DNA from: Archangium lipolyticum
Lineage (GTDB): Bacteria > Myxococcota > Myxococcia > Myxococcales > Myxococcaceae
Assembly (NCBI RefSeq): GCF_024623785.1
Contig: NZ_JANKBZ010000051.1
Coordinates: forward strand, 1 to 58,642
Length of the DNA: 58,642 nucleotides
Reading direction: 5' to 3'
Part shown: positions 8,045 through 16,778 of the stretch, in pieces
Numbering within the stretch: the first letter of the stretch is position 1
Layout: each line of letters starts with the position of its first letter
Notes under the pieces: generated by a model
Databases searched by the model: none
What the model saw: only the letters and a program-made list of their open reading frames with translations
Told to the model about the DNA's origin: nothing
Position numbers and translations under genes: made by a program

Positions 8045-10297
8045 TCAATCGCTCACCACCAGCAAGCCCGCGTCGAGCAGGCCCACGCGCTCGGGCACCA
8101 GGCCGAAGCGCTCATCGTAGGCCGGTGCCAGCTCCGGCCCCAGGACCACCACCGTGTCCGCCACCGGCCGAGCCAGACCTCGTGCCAACCATGCTTCCCG
8201 CTGCTTCACTTGCACCTGCACCGTGAAGCCTTGCAACGCCCGTAGCCGCTCACGGCTGGGACCTGCGTGCTCCAGCCGTGCTACGTGTTCGGCCGCATCT
8301 CCCCAGGGGACGACTACCGGAGCGGACCAGCCGTCTTCCACCAGGTGGAAGTGTTGAGCCGTATCCTCGAAGCGGAGCTGTGCACGCATGGCTTGGATGC
8401 CCTTGGCGTCCAGTTCCTTGGCGGCGTAGAGGCGGCGGAAGTAGCGGCGGCACGTGTCTGGCTGGAAGGGGTCCAGGTCGGGACTCTCCGCGAGCAGGCC
8501 TCGGGTCACCTCGAGTGCCGTGCTGGCCACACCGCGGGGAGGGGCCGTGGGGGCGAGGAATACACGGAGCTCGCCCAGGCCGTTCAACCGCCCTTCGCGG
8601 TTGCAACGCCCGGCGGCTTGGGCGAGCGAGTCCAGCCCACCCAGTGCCCGGTAGACCACGGGGAAGTCCACATCCACCCCGGCCTCCACGAGCTGCGTAG
8701 ACACCAACCGCACCGGCTCTTGACGTGCCTTGCGTGCTTTCAGTTCGGCCAACACCCGGCTGCGATGGCGCGGACACATGAGCGCGGACAGGTGCAGTGT
8801 GGTGGTGTCTCCCAGCTTGCGGTCCAGTGTTTCGCACAGCTCGCGCGCGTCCCGGCGTCGGTGGACGATGGCCAGCACGTCCGGCTCGTGCGTCAACTCC
8901 TCGGCCAGTGCTTCGTAGGAGGTGGGTTCGGGTGCGGCCGGCCATCGCACTCGCACCCGGCGCAGGCGCTCGAAGGCGCGAACCTCGGCCGGAACAATCT
9001 CTCGAACGTCCTCCAGCCCAACCGGCAGTTCCGCGGTGCGGCCCAGAGCCGGTTGCGTGGCTGTGCACACCACGAGGCTGGTTCCGTAGTCCCTCACCAA
9101 TGAGCCCAGTACGTCGAGGATGGGGGCCAGCAGTTGAGGGGGTAGTGTCTGCGCCTCGTCCAGCACCAGCACGCTACGTGCCAGTCTGTGGAGCTTGCGA
9201 CAGGCGCCTGGACGTCGAGCGAAGAGACTGTCGAAGAGCTGCGCCGTCGTGGTCACCACCACCGACGCATCCCAGTTCTCCGAGGCCAGCCGGTTGCGCG
9301 CAGTCTCCCGTATTGGATCCAAAGCGCTGTGGTGCTCTACCACAGCCTCCTCGCCCAGGGCGTCGCGGTACACTGCGGCGCTCTGCTCGATGATGGAGGT
9401 GAAGGGGATGGCCACCACCACGCGCTCCAGGCCATGGCGCGCGGCATGATCCAGGGCGAAAGCCAGCGAGGCGAGTGTCTTGCCGCCTCCGGTGGGAACA
9501 GTGAGACTGAATGCGCCAGGGGGCAGAGCGGTTGCTTGGAGGCAGGCCGCGAGCACTTCGGCGCGCACGCGGTTGACCTCGGAGGCGACGGCTCGGGCCC
9601 GAAGGCCCTCCTGATAAGTGGCTAGCCTCCCGCGTAGGACTTCAAGGGGAGGTCGGCCGCCCCTCAACTGTGCGCGGTCGGGGGCGAGGAACTCCTCGGT
9701 ATCGAGGAAGTCCGCATCGCACAGCGCGGAGAAGAGTATGCGCGTCCACAGTTCCAGGTCTCTGCTGGCGGCTTGTGCCTCATGGCGGTCGCGAGGCTTT
9801 CGCGAGAGAAAGGAGGGGAGGGCAGGAGCGGTGGCTTCGAGAAGTACCGATGGAGGTTGAGCCCCCAATGCGCGCTGCAGCAGGTCCTTCCTGCTCTCCA
9901 ATCGCTGCTCTAGGCGTTCACGGTTGGCGAGGCCGGCATGGTGGCCGGCGATGGCGAAGGCCAGGAGGGAGCCCAGATTCTTGCCCAGCCTTTGCCGAGC
10001 GTGAAGAGCACCCGCGGTGGAGTGGTCTCGTGGGCCGTTGTCACCTTCCTTCTCGAGGTGAGCTTCGAATCCGTTTTCTTCACGGATGATGCGCTGAAAG
10101 CTGTGAGCGTACTTACCCAGGTCGTGCCAGCGTCCGGCCAAGCGAGCCCATTCTCCGGCTCCGAATCTCTCGGCGAACTCGCGTGCGCGCTCGCCCACCT
10201 GGACCAGATGGTCATGCAGGAGGTGGGCTCGGCCAGCTTCGTCCAGATGGGCCAGAGGCTCCGTGGTAAGTGGCTGCTGCTCAGTGGCTGCACGCAT
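8045..10297 (-). CDS. cas3: CRISPR helicase-nuclease Cas3 (type I-C)
   Basis: 750 residues with an N-terminal HD nuclease and C-terminal SF2 helicase. HD residues are visible: WHDLGKY at 57-63, DHSTAG at 91-96 and HH at 119-120. Helicase motifs include PTGGGKT at 268-274 (Walker A), IPFTSIIEQ at 297-305, DEAQTLPP at 380-387 and a motif VI region QAAGRCNREGR. Cas3 unwinds and degrades DNA marked by Cascade. It is the first gene of the minus-strand cas operon. No motif is missing, so interference should be possible even though adaptation is broken. The start ATG has no strong ribosome binding site. Confidence 0.96.
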   Translation of the reverse strand: MRAATEQQPLTTEPLAHLDEAGRAHLLHDHLVQVGERAREFAERFGAGEWARLAGRWHDLGKYAHSFQRIIREENGFEAHLEKEGDNGPRDHSTAGALHARQRLGKNLGSLLAFAIAGHHAGLANRERLEQRLESRKDLLQRALGAQPPSVLLEATAPALPSFLSRKPRDRHEAQAASRDLELWTRILFSALCDADFLDTEEFLAPDRAQLRGGRPPLEVLRGRLATYQEGLRARAVASEVNRVRAEVLAACLQATALPPGAFSLTVPTGGGKTLASLAFALDHAARHGLERVVVAIPFTSIIEQSAAVYRDALGEEAVVEHHSALDPIRETARNRLASENWDASVVVTTTAQLFDSLFARRPGACRKLHRLARSVLVLDEAQTLPPQLLAPILDVLGSLVRDYGTSLVVCTATQPALGRTAELPVGLEDVREIVPAEVRAFERLRRVRVRWPAAPEPTSYEALAEELTHEPDVLAIVHRRRDARELCETLDRKLGDTTTLHLSALMCPRHRSRVLAELKARKARQEPVRLVSTQLVEAGVDVDFPVVYRALGGLDSLAQAAGRCNREGRLNGLGELRVFLAPTAPPRGVASTALEVTRGLLAESPDLDPFQPDTCRRYFRRLYAAKELDAKGIQAMRAQLRFEDTAQHFHLVEDGWSAPVVVPWGDAAEHVARLEHAGPSRERLRALQGFTVQVQVKQREAWLARGLARPVADTVVVLGPELAPAYDERFGLVPERVGLLDAGLLVVSD

Positions 10298-10424
10298 GCT
10301 TTAGTCGAAGTGTGAATGCGCTCAGAAGGAGGGCAAGAAAACGTGCCAGCCCTGCGGAGGCAATACCGCGAAGGAAGTAGAGACATGCTACGGCGCGTTC
10401 ACCTTCGGCGGGTGCACACCACAA

Positions 10425-10439
10425 GGGTCGAGACCCCTG
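10425..10439 (-). terminator. short hairpin after the PhyH gene
   Basis: GGGTC and GACCC pair around GA just after the stop of the PhyH-family gene on the minus strand. The same 15 bases, GGGTCGAGACCCCTG, occur at 15752-15766 after another minus-strand gene. There is no T-tract, so the terminator call is tentative; it may be a small dispersed repeat. Confidence 0.3.
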
Positions 10440-10445
10440 CGTGCC

Positions 10446-11147
10446 TCACCATCGCTCGTGCCACTCCAGTCCGTCCGGCAAGGCCTCCGCCGCGTACTCC
10501 AGGTGAAGCACCCGGCGATGCGCGGGAGCCGTGGCGGGAGAGGAGGCGTGCAGCAGCAGTGGCCGCATCACCAGCAACCCACCTCGGGGCACGAGGCACT
10601 CGACGGGCGCGGTGCGCTCGCGCCACGCGGCGATGTCGTCCGGGCCGAGTCTCCCGACGCGGTGGGAGCCGGGCAGTACGCGCACTGGTCCGTTCTCCGC
10701 GCCACAGTCATCGAGGTGCAGGCGCACCGCCACCATCCGCTCCAGGTGCCCGGTGGGCGGCTGCACGTGGGGAATGCCCGCCTTCTCGGTCCAGGGGCCG
10801 AATCCCTCGACGGAGCGGCGCTCGCGCACGGCGAGGGTGAGGTCCTGGTGCCAGATGACCTTCCAGTTGGCTTCGGGTGTCTTGTCGAAGAGGAGGGCCC
10901 GGACGGCGAAGCACCCGGGGCCCAGCACCGCCTCGGCCGCCTCGCGCATCGCTCCCGTGCGAGCAAGCTCTCGCACCCTGGGAACGGACTCGAAGAGGTT
11001 GCGAACACCCCCGCGCCGCCGTGGCTCGGGGTCAGTGGAAAGGGTGGTGAGCGCCGCGAGCAACTCATCGAGGACAGTGCCAGGCACGGCCTCCGGGACG
11101 ATGGCGAAGCCCTCCTGTTCGATGCGTGCGGTCAGCTCCTTGTGCAT
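10446..11147 (-). CDS. phytanoyl-CoA dioxygenase (PhyH) family protein
   Basis: 233 residues of the Fe(II)/2-oxoglutarate-dependent PhyH family. WHQDLTLAV carries the HxD iron ligands, and LLLHASSPA followed by RRVLHLEY carries the distal His and the Arg expected to bind 2-oxoglutarate. PhyH-family members hydroxylate lipids or secondary metabolites; the substrate cannot be told from sequence. An AGGAGA site 7 nt before the ATG supports the start. The gene is transcribed towards the cas operon with 148 nt between them and shows no functional link to it. Confidence 0.85.
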   Translation of the reverse strand: MHKELTARIEQEGFAIVPEAVPGTVLDELLAALTTLSTDPEPRRRGGVRNLFESVPRVRELARTGAMREAAEAVLGPGCFAVRALLFDKTPEANWKVIWHQDLTLAVRERRSVEGFGPWTEKAGIPHVQPPTGHLERMVAVRLHLDDCGAENGPVRVLPGSHRVGRLGPDDIAAWRERTAPVECLVPRGGLLVMRPLLLHASSPATAPAHRRVLHLEYAAEALPDGLEWHERW

Positions 11148-11260
11148 ACCGTTCTCTCCTGCGTTCAGGGGTCATGGCCACGACGCGCTCTCCGGAGGCT
11201 GAGCCCGGCGAGCCAAGGCCCACGACGTTGTGGCTATCGAGCACAGCCGACTTCGCGAAA

Positions 11261-12352
11261 TCAGTTCCCGAGCGGAGGGAAGCGCGCGTCGAGCCAATCC
11301 AGGATGACCGCGTATGTCGTGGGCGCGTTGCGGTGGAGGTTCAGGTCGTGGCCCGACGCCGGGATGGCGACGAGCGTGAGCTGGGCGGCCGGCGAGTACA
11401 TGAGGGGCTCCAACGTCGTGGCGCTCAGGAGGTCGCCGCACGCGGGGATGCCGCAGAAGAGCTTGTCGTAGCGCCCGACGACGCTGAGCACCGGCACGTC
11501 GACCTGGTGGCTGATGGCCGCGCTGCCGACCACCGGAACCTCGGCGACCTCGAGCTCGGTGGTGGTCTCCTTCGTCGCTTCGTCCAGCGCGAGCACCGCG
11601 GGGTCCGTGTTGGCCAGGTGGTAGAACATCCCGTCCCGGCTGCCGGAACGTGTCGTGAGATAGCCCAGGTCGAGGCCCGCGCCCGCGAAGCGTGGATCCA
11701 GGGGAGCGGGCATGTAGTTCGGCAGGGTCAGGGGGAAGTAGGGGCCGAGGGTGTGCAGCCAGCCGGTGACGACGAGTCCCTCCACGTCGTGGTACGTCGC
11801 GCTCTGCGCGATCGAGATGATGGAGCCCAGGGAGTGGCCGACGAGCACCACGCGGCTCCACGCATGTCCGAACGCACCGTTGCGCAAGGCCTGCACGAGC
11901 TGGTGGCCCACGTAGGCCTGCGCGGTCAGGTTGACGGCGAGTGACAGGGGCCGGTCGCTGTTTCGGCTGCCAATGCGGTCGATGTTCAACGTCGCGTAGC
12001 CCGCGGCGTTGGCGTGGCGCACGAACGAGTAGCGCTCGGGCTGGTACGGGAAGTCCCAGTACTGGCTGGAGTACGTCGAGCCATGCATGGTGAGCAGCAC
12101 CGTGTCTCGCGAGTGCTCGGCGGGCACGCAGAGCTCGGCGGCGACTTCGTGATGCGCGGGTTGTCCCCGGACGAGCGCGACCGGGTACCGGAATGAGGTG
12201 CAGCTCCGTGGGCCGGGGTCTTTCACGAGGGGGGTCGCACTCTCGGGCTCCAGTGGCTCCTGATGCTCCGCGTGGGCCTCACCCAGACAGGTGAGTGCGA
12301 GCGCGAGCCCGAGCACCCGCGTGACGGATGGCAGACAAAGAGGACGGCGCAT
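11261..12352 (-). CDS. secreted alpha/beta hydrolase
   Basis: 363 residues with an N-terminal signal peptide (hydrophobic VLGLALALTCLGEAHA, cleavage likely after AHA). LLTMHGSTYSSQYWD resembles the oxyanion-loop region of alpha/beta hydrolases, VLVGHSLGSIIS holds the nucleophile Ser, GRYDKLFCG the likely acidic residue, and SGHDLNLH the catalytic His. Probably an exported esterase or lipase-like enzyme of unknown substrate. GGAGG lies 8 nt before the ATG. Confidence 0.8.
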   Translation of the reverse strand: MRRPLCLPSVTRVLGLALALTCLGEAHAEHQEPLEPESATPLVKDPGPRSCTSFRYPVALVRGQPAHHEVAAELCVPAEHSRDTVLLTMHGSTYSSQYWDFPYQPERYSFVRHANAAGYATLNIDRIGSRNSDRPLSLAVNLTAQAYVGHQLVQALRNGAFGHAWSRVVLVGHSLGSIISIAQSATYHDVEGLVVTGWLHTLGPYFPLTLPNYMPAPLDPRFAGAGLDLGYLTTRSGSRDGMFYHLANTDPAVLALDEATKETTTELEVAEVPVVGSAAISHQVDVPVLSVVGRYDKLFCGIPACGDLLSATTLEPLMYSPAAQLTLVAIPASGHDLNLHRNAPTTYAVILDWLDARFPPLGN

Positions 12353-12517
12353 GTGGAAGACCTCCGGACAGGCTGGCGAAGGGGCCGGCGAGAGGGAAGG
12401 CCGCTCCTGCCAGGGACGGCTGAGACTATGGGACGTTGCTGGGGTTGGTGAGCAAGTACTCGTGGCCCTGGTATGTGTTCCAGTGCGTTACTCTCAGGGA
12501 CCGAGGCGCTGGAGTTG

Positions 12518-14461
12518 TCATCGAACAACATTCTGCTGCCCCAAGGGCTGAGCCTCGGTGTCTGCCTCCATGGGGAGATCCAACGTGAAGGTGGCGCCCT
12601 GGCCGGGGCCGGCGCTCGTGCAGGTGAGGCTCCCCTTCAGCTCGAGGGCCGCCAGCGCGCTGGTGTGCAGCCCGAAGCCGTGGCCGCTCTTCTTCGTCGT
12701 GAAGCCCTGGGAGAAGAGGCGCGTCAGGTGCTCCGGCGGGATGCCCACTCCATTGTCGGATACCTCGATGACCAATCGCTCTCCTCTGGCATCCTGGCGG
12801 ATGCGGATGCGCAGGCGCTTGTCCGGGGTGTTGCTCTCCAACAGCGCATGCCGCGCGTTGCTCAGCAGGTTGATGAGGATCTGCAGCAGCTTGTGTCGAT
12901 CCACGAAGATGGGAGGGACCTCGGCGTACTCCCGCTCGATGTGGATGCCCTCGCGCCCGAGCGAGCCCGTGTGCAGGCGCAGGGCTTCCTCGATGAGCTC
13001 GGGCACCGGGAGCTGCTCCACCACCCCGGCGGCACGCGCGTGCCGCTGCTGCATGCTCACGATGGACTTGATGTGATCGACACTCTCGCTCAGGGAGTCG
13101 AGCTCCTTCCGCATCGTCTCGCGCTCCTTCTCCAACTGCTCCGAGAGGGCGATGAGGTAGCCCGGGAGCCGTTGCCCACGCGGATCCCTCGTGAGGAAGG
13201 TGCCGAAATCCGGAGCGTGTTCGCGCAACATCCGGGCAGCCTTGAGCAGGCCGGAGAGCCGCGAGGTGCGAAGCTGGTCTTTCAGCAGGCCCGTCGAGGT
13301 GTTGACGCTGTTGAGCGTGTTGCCCACGTTGTGCAACACGCCCGTGGCGACTTCCGCCATGCCCGCCTGGCGCGAGATGTCCATCAGGGTGCGGTGCATC
13401 TCCTTCAACCGGGCCTCGGCCTGCTTGCGCTCGGTGATGTCCCGCGAGAAGAGGGTCACGCCCGTCACCCGGCCTTCCTCCGCCACGATGGGACTGATGG
13501 AGACATCCATCACGACGGGCTTGTCCCCCATCCTGTCGTCATCCTCGATCCTCTGACGGTGTCCGGCGAGTGCCTTGTCGAGTCGCGGGGCCCAGCGCGC
13601 CTGGAACTCTGGTGGCGTCCCGGTGAAGAACTCCTGCCCTGGCTGGAACTCCCGGCCGTGGATGATGCGGTAGGCCCGCCGTATCGCCGCGTTGGTGGTG
13701 ATGACGTGCCTGTTGGTGTCGAGCGCGCAGATCAGGTCATCGGTGCTCTCGATGACGCTGAGCAACTTGCTCTCACTCTCCCGCAGGGTCTTCAGCGCCC
13801 GCTCGAGTGCCTCGTGGGCCGCATCGCGCGCGGTGCTGTGCAGCGTACCCAGCAGCCATGCTCCCAGAAGGGATACGGCCGCGGTGATGTGCGTGTTCCA
13901 GAACGCCTCGAGGGTGTAGGTCCCGAGGTCGGCGCCGATGTGAATGCGATAGAGCGGGAGGACGAACCCCGCGAACAGGCAGAGGAAGGCCGTGATGAAG
14001 AACCCCGGGCGGGGGCCCGCCAGATAGACCGCGATGGCGGGGAGCAGCATGGCCGAGGCATGGGTAGCCCCCAGGGGAGCCCCGTTGATGAAGTTGGAGG
14101 ACACCCATCCCAGCGTCGAGGCCGCGCTCAGGAGCAACCCAGGGAGGGCGAGCGAGGTGGCCCTGCGTGCCAGCACGAGCACGGCCAGGTAGCACAGGCC
14201 CACGATCATCGTGGGCACGTGGGAGGGCTGGAAGGGGGCGAACAGCAGGAACAGCCCCGAGAAGAGGAAGGAGAACAGGGTGGTGCCGATCAGCACCCGG
14301 TACCGGAGGAGCTCGGAGGGGGGCGCCTTGCGCAGGTGCTCCGAGAGGAAGCCGTCCAACAGGGGCGAGAGCCAGGTGTGCGGCCCTCTTCGTGTTTCGC
14401 CCGGCTTGGGCGGCGTGGGCTCTTCGGGGAGGACGGGCTTCAACTCGGATGAACTCGCCAT
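12518..14461 (-). CDS. membrane PAS-domain sensor histidine kinase
   Basis: 647 residues. A hydrophobic N-terminal part (about 50-215) with around six membrane helices is followed by a PAS domain (about 235-345, SKLLSVIESTDDLICALD to SRDITERKQAEARL), a histidine-phosphotransfer region with the box GVLHNVGNTLNSVN, and an ATPase domain with N box NLLSNARHALLE, G1 DNGVGIPPEHL and GHGFGLH. The HNVGN-type H box is common in myxobacterial orphan kinases. The longer frame upstream overlaps the glycosyltransferase gene, so the start is MASSSELKP at 14461. No response regulator is adjacent. Confidence 0.9.
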   Translation of the reverse strand: MASSSELKPVLPEEPTPPKPGETRRGPHTWLSPLLDGFLSEHLRKAPPSELLRYRVLIGTTLFSFLFSGLFLLFAPFQPSHVPTMIVGLCYLAVLVLARRATSLALPGLLLSAASTLGWVSSNFINGAPLGATHASAMLLPAIAVYLAGPRPGFFITAFLCLFAGFVLPLYRIHIGADLGTYTLEAFWNTHITAAVSLLGAWLLGTLHSTARDAAHEALERALKTLRESESKLLSVIESTDDLICALDTNRHVITTNAAIRRAYRIIHGREFQPGQEFFTGTPPEFQARWAPRLDKALAGHRQRIEDDDRMGDKPVVMDVSISPIVAEEGRVTGVTLFSRDITERKQAEARLKEMHRTLMDISRQAGMAEVATGVLHNVGNTLNSVNTSTGLLKDQLRTSRLSGLLKAARMLREHAPDFGTFLTRDPRGQRLPGYLIALSEQLEKERETMRKELDSLSESVDHIKSIVSMQQRHARAAGVVEQLPVPELIEEALRLHTGSLGREGIHIEREYAEVPPIFVDRHKLLQILINLLSNARHALLESNTPDKRLRIRIRQDARGERLVIEVSDNGVGIPPEHLTRLFSQGFTTKKSGHGFGLHTSALAALELKGSLTCTSAGPGQGATFTLDLPMEADTEAQPLGQQNVVR

Positions 14462-14535
14462 GGAGAGATTGCGCTCACCAGGGTGGACCCCTGTGTCGCG
14501 CGTAGCTAGGAGATGAGACCGCAACTCGACGGCCG

Positions 14536-15684
14536 TCAGCGTCCCATGCGCTGCCCGGCGCGCACCACGGACGTCGGGTAGAACGTCCCTCGCCACATGA
14601 CGCCCCCTCGTACGAGTGCCAGCACTGCCGAGCGGATCGCCGCCCAGGCGGCGGGCAGGACGCCCAGGAAGGCCAGGGGCGCGGGTCCTCGGGGAAAGCC
14701 CGACCAGACACTGAAGGCCCGGGTCATCACGGAGCCCAGTGCCCATGTTCCCACTCCCAATAACACGAGCGCCGGGCGTCCCGAGAACACTCCCGCGAGG
14801 AATCCGCACTCGAGCACCATCAGGAGCAGGTTGCCCAGGAGGAGCGCGGGGAAGGGAAAGGACGCGCCGCTCTTCTCGATCGCTCGGATGAAGGCGCCGA
14901 GGGACGGGTAGAACTCGAGGCTCACGCCGTTCCGGCCGTTGAGCACGGCCGACTTCGCGCCGGAGCGCTTGAGCATCATTCCGAGCGCGACGTCGTCGAC
15001 GATCTCCATCTTCAACCACTCCAGCCCGGGCGTGCGCTCCAGGGCCGAGCGACGCACGAGGTTGAAGGCGCCAGCCCCCATGGCGGCGGACGAACGCGGA
15101 TCGGACACCGCCCACATCCGGGTGCTCACGCACAGGAGCCGGAACATGGAGACGAGGGCCATCTGGAGCACGAATCCGGAGCAGGTGATCTCGGGCAACA
15201 CGCAGACATGGTCGAGCCCCTCGTGCTCCGCGTAGGCGATGATCTTCTCCAGGGCTCCCGGGGCCAGGTGGACGTCCGCGTCGCTGAAGAGGACCCACTC
15301 GCCGCTCGCGCGTTCCATCCCCCGTTGCATGGCGTGGACCTTTCCGAGCCAGCCCTCGGGCAGGTACTCGACGTGCACCACCTGGAGCCTGGGCTCGGTC
15401 CGGGCGAAGGTGTCGGCGAGGGTACCCGTCGCATCCGTCGAGCGGTCATCCACCAGCACCAGCTCGAGCTCCGGATAGGTGTTCCCCAGCTTGGAGCGCA
15501 TGGCGGACTCCAGCGTCTGCTCCTCATTGCGCGCGGGCATGATCAGCGACACCCGAGGCCACCGTGCGGGCGGCGGCGCGTTCAACCGCTGGAGCTGGGG
15601 CACGGCACGCATGACCCGGACCAGCAGGACGGCCATGGTGAGCGAATAGAGTGCACTGGCGGCGGTGAGGAGGAGGAGGAACAT
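14536..15684 (-). CDS. family 2 glycosyltransferase, membrane-anchored
   Basis: 382 residues. A single N-terminal helix (LLTAASALYSLTMAVLLV) precedes a GT-A fold: VSLIMPARNEEQTLESA, VLVDDRSTDATG, the metal-binding LFSDADVHL (DAD) and EIVDDVALGMMLKRSG, then three or four C-terminal hydrophobic helices. The layout resembles hopanoid-associated HpnB-type transferases, but no hopanoid gene is nearby, so the acceptor is unknown. It is followed by the PAS kinase 74 nt downstream. Confidence 0.8.
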   Translation of the reverse strand: MFLLLLTAASALYSLTMAVLLVRVMRAVPQLQRLNAPPPARWPRVSLIMPARNEEQTLESAMRSKLGNTYPELELVLVDDRSTDATGTLADTFARTEPRLQVVHVEYLPEGWLGKVHAMQRGMERASGEWVLFSDADVHLAPGALEKIIAYAEHEGLDHVCVLPEITCSGFVLQMALVSMFRLLCVSTRMWAVSDPRSSAAMGAGAFNLVRRSALERTPGLEWLKMEIVDDVALGMMLKRSGAKSAVLNGRNGVSLEFYPSLGAFIRAIEKSGASFPFPALLLGNLLLMVLECGFLAGVFSGRPALVLLGVGTWALGSVMTRAFSVWSGFPRGPAPLAFLGVLPAAWAAIRSAVLALVRGGVMWRGTFYPTSVVRAGQRMGR

Positions 15685-15827
15685 GGTTTGCCCAGGAGGA
15701 AGCTTCCCCGCTCCATATCGGTTCTTGCGCGCCGGAGGGAGGTACTCCGGGGGTCGAGACCCCTGAGCGACTCACTCCTGGCCGGCGGCGAGCCCGGACC
15801 GCGTTAGCCGCATCGAGTCTCCTTCGG

Positions 15828-16694
15828 TCACTGACAGGAAGCCGTTTCCAGCTTCACCCGGACCGTCTCCGTCCACAACGGACCGAGCAGGCCCGGCCGG
15901 CACTTCCAATGAGAGCCATCCTCCACGCACGACAAGGCACATGGCCCCAGCGTCAAGAGGCCGCACAGCGGCACGTCGTCGCAGATCCGCTTCTCGAGGA
16001 GCAGGGGCAGTCCCAGCAGGCCACAGGATTGGGGCAGCAGCGACTCCCAGCAGACGAACACGTTGAACGCGGGCAGAATCCCCAGCAGGGGCGTGGTGGA
16101 CGAGAACAGGTCACCGAAGACGGTCGACTCCTCGATGGGGTACTGCGAGGCATGAGCCGTTCCCCCCGCGAGGGCGGAATGGGGTCCATCGAGAAGGATG
16201 GGGACGGAAGTCCCGTAGTAGTTCAGTCTCTGGACCATGCACGCCGTCACATACCGGCGGCCCTCGGTATTCAGCACCTCACCGCGCCACGAGGGGGCGA
16301 GTCCCCACCAGCCCGTGTAGACCTCGTCCGTCACGGGATCTCGTATGGACTGGTCCGGTGTGAGGGCACACTGGACAGCGGAGCGGAGGACGTGCCGGCA
16401 GGACTGGGAGACCTGGCTCAGGGGGATGTCCGGGAGCGACCCGGCGCCCTGGTCGAGGGCGGCGCCGCCCAGCATCCTGAGCGCCTGCTGGGTGCCGGAG
16501 GCCCAGAAACAGGAGGGTTTCGTGCCGTTCAAGCCGTTGGGCGGGGGGCGGTCACCGCCCACATCGCCCGTATTCCGCACGACCGCCTGTCCGGTGGCCG
16601 CGTCCTGCTCGAGGTCTTCCCCGGTACTTCCACATCCGGCGAGACCCGGCATGACGAAAGTGAGGAAGAGAAGGTGTACGCACCTCATCTGCAT
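15828..16694 (-). CDS. hypothetical lipoprotein
   Basis: 288 residues starting MQMRCVHLLFLTF; AGGAG 6 nt before this ATG sets the start, not the upstream Met. The signal peptide ends in the lipobox LAGC, so it should be lipidated. The mature part is Cys-rich (more than ten Cys) with RRYVTACMVQRLNYYG in the middle, a pattern seen in secreted myxobacterial proteins of unknown function. It lies 84 nt after the Ser/Thr kinase gene and may share its transcript. No function is recognised. Confidence 0.75.
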   Translation of the reverse strand: MQMRCVHLLFLTFVMPGLAGCGSTGEDLEQDAATGQAVVRNTGDVGGDRPPPNGLNGTKPSCFWASGTQQALRMLGGAALDQGAGSLPDIPLSQVSQSCRHVLRSAVQCALTPDQSIRDPVTDEVYTGWWGLAPSWRGEVLNTEGRRYVTACMVQRLNYYGTSVPILLDGPHSALAGGTAHASQYPIEESTVFGDLFSSTTPLLGILPAFNVFVCWESLLPQSCGLLGLPLLLEKRICDDVPLCGLLTLGPCALSCVEDGSHWKCRPGLLGPLWTETVRVKLETASCQ

Positions 16695-16778
16695 GGGATT
16701 CTCCTGGGTCGTTTCGAGCACGAGAGGTCGTGCCCTGCTGTCTGGTTTTGAGTCGAATGCCTTCCAGGACGGATGGAG

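Noticed and set aside
7201-8226. 341-residue plus-strand frame inside the cas genes
   Set aside because: Antisense to cas8c and cas5c, which have clear family motifs; long antisense frames are normal in GC-rich DNA.
3576-10297. Idea that the cas genes are a developmental dev-type locus as in Myxococcus
   Set aside because: Order and presence of cas3, full cas8c and cas2 fit an ordinary type I-C operon; no devTRS-like arrangement was seen.
10331-10349. Sigma-54-like site upstream of cas3 (TGGCACG then TTGC on the minus strand)
   Set aside because: The GG and GC elements are 11 nt apart, one more than sigma-54 accepts.
12473-14452. 659-residue plus-strand frame
   Set aside because: Antisense to the PAS histidine kinase; His/Leu/Gly-rich shadow without domains.
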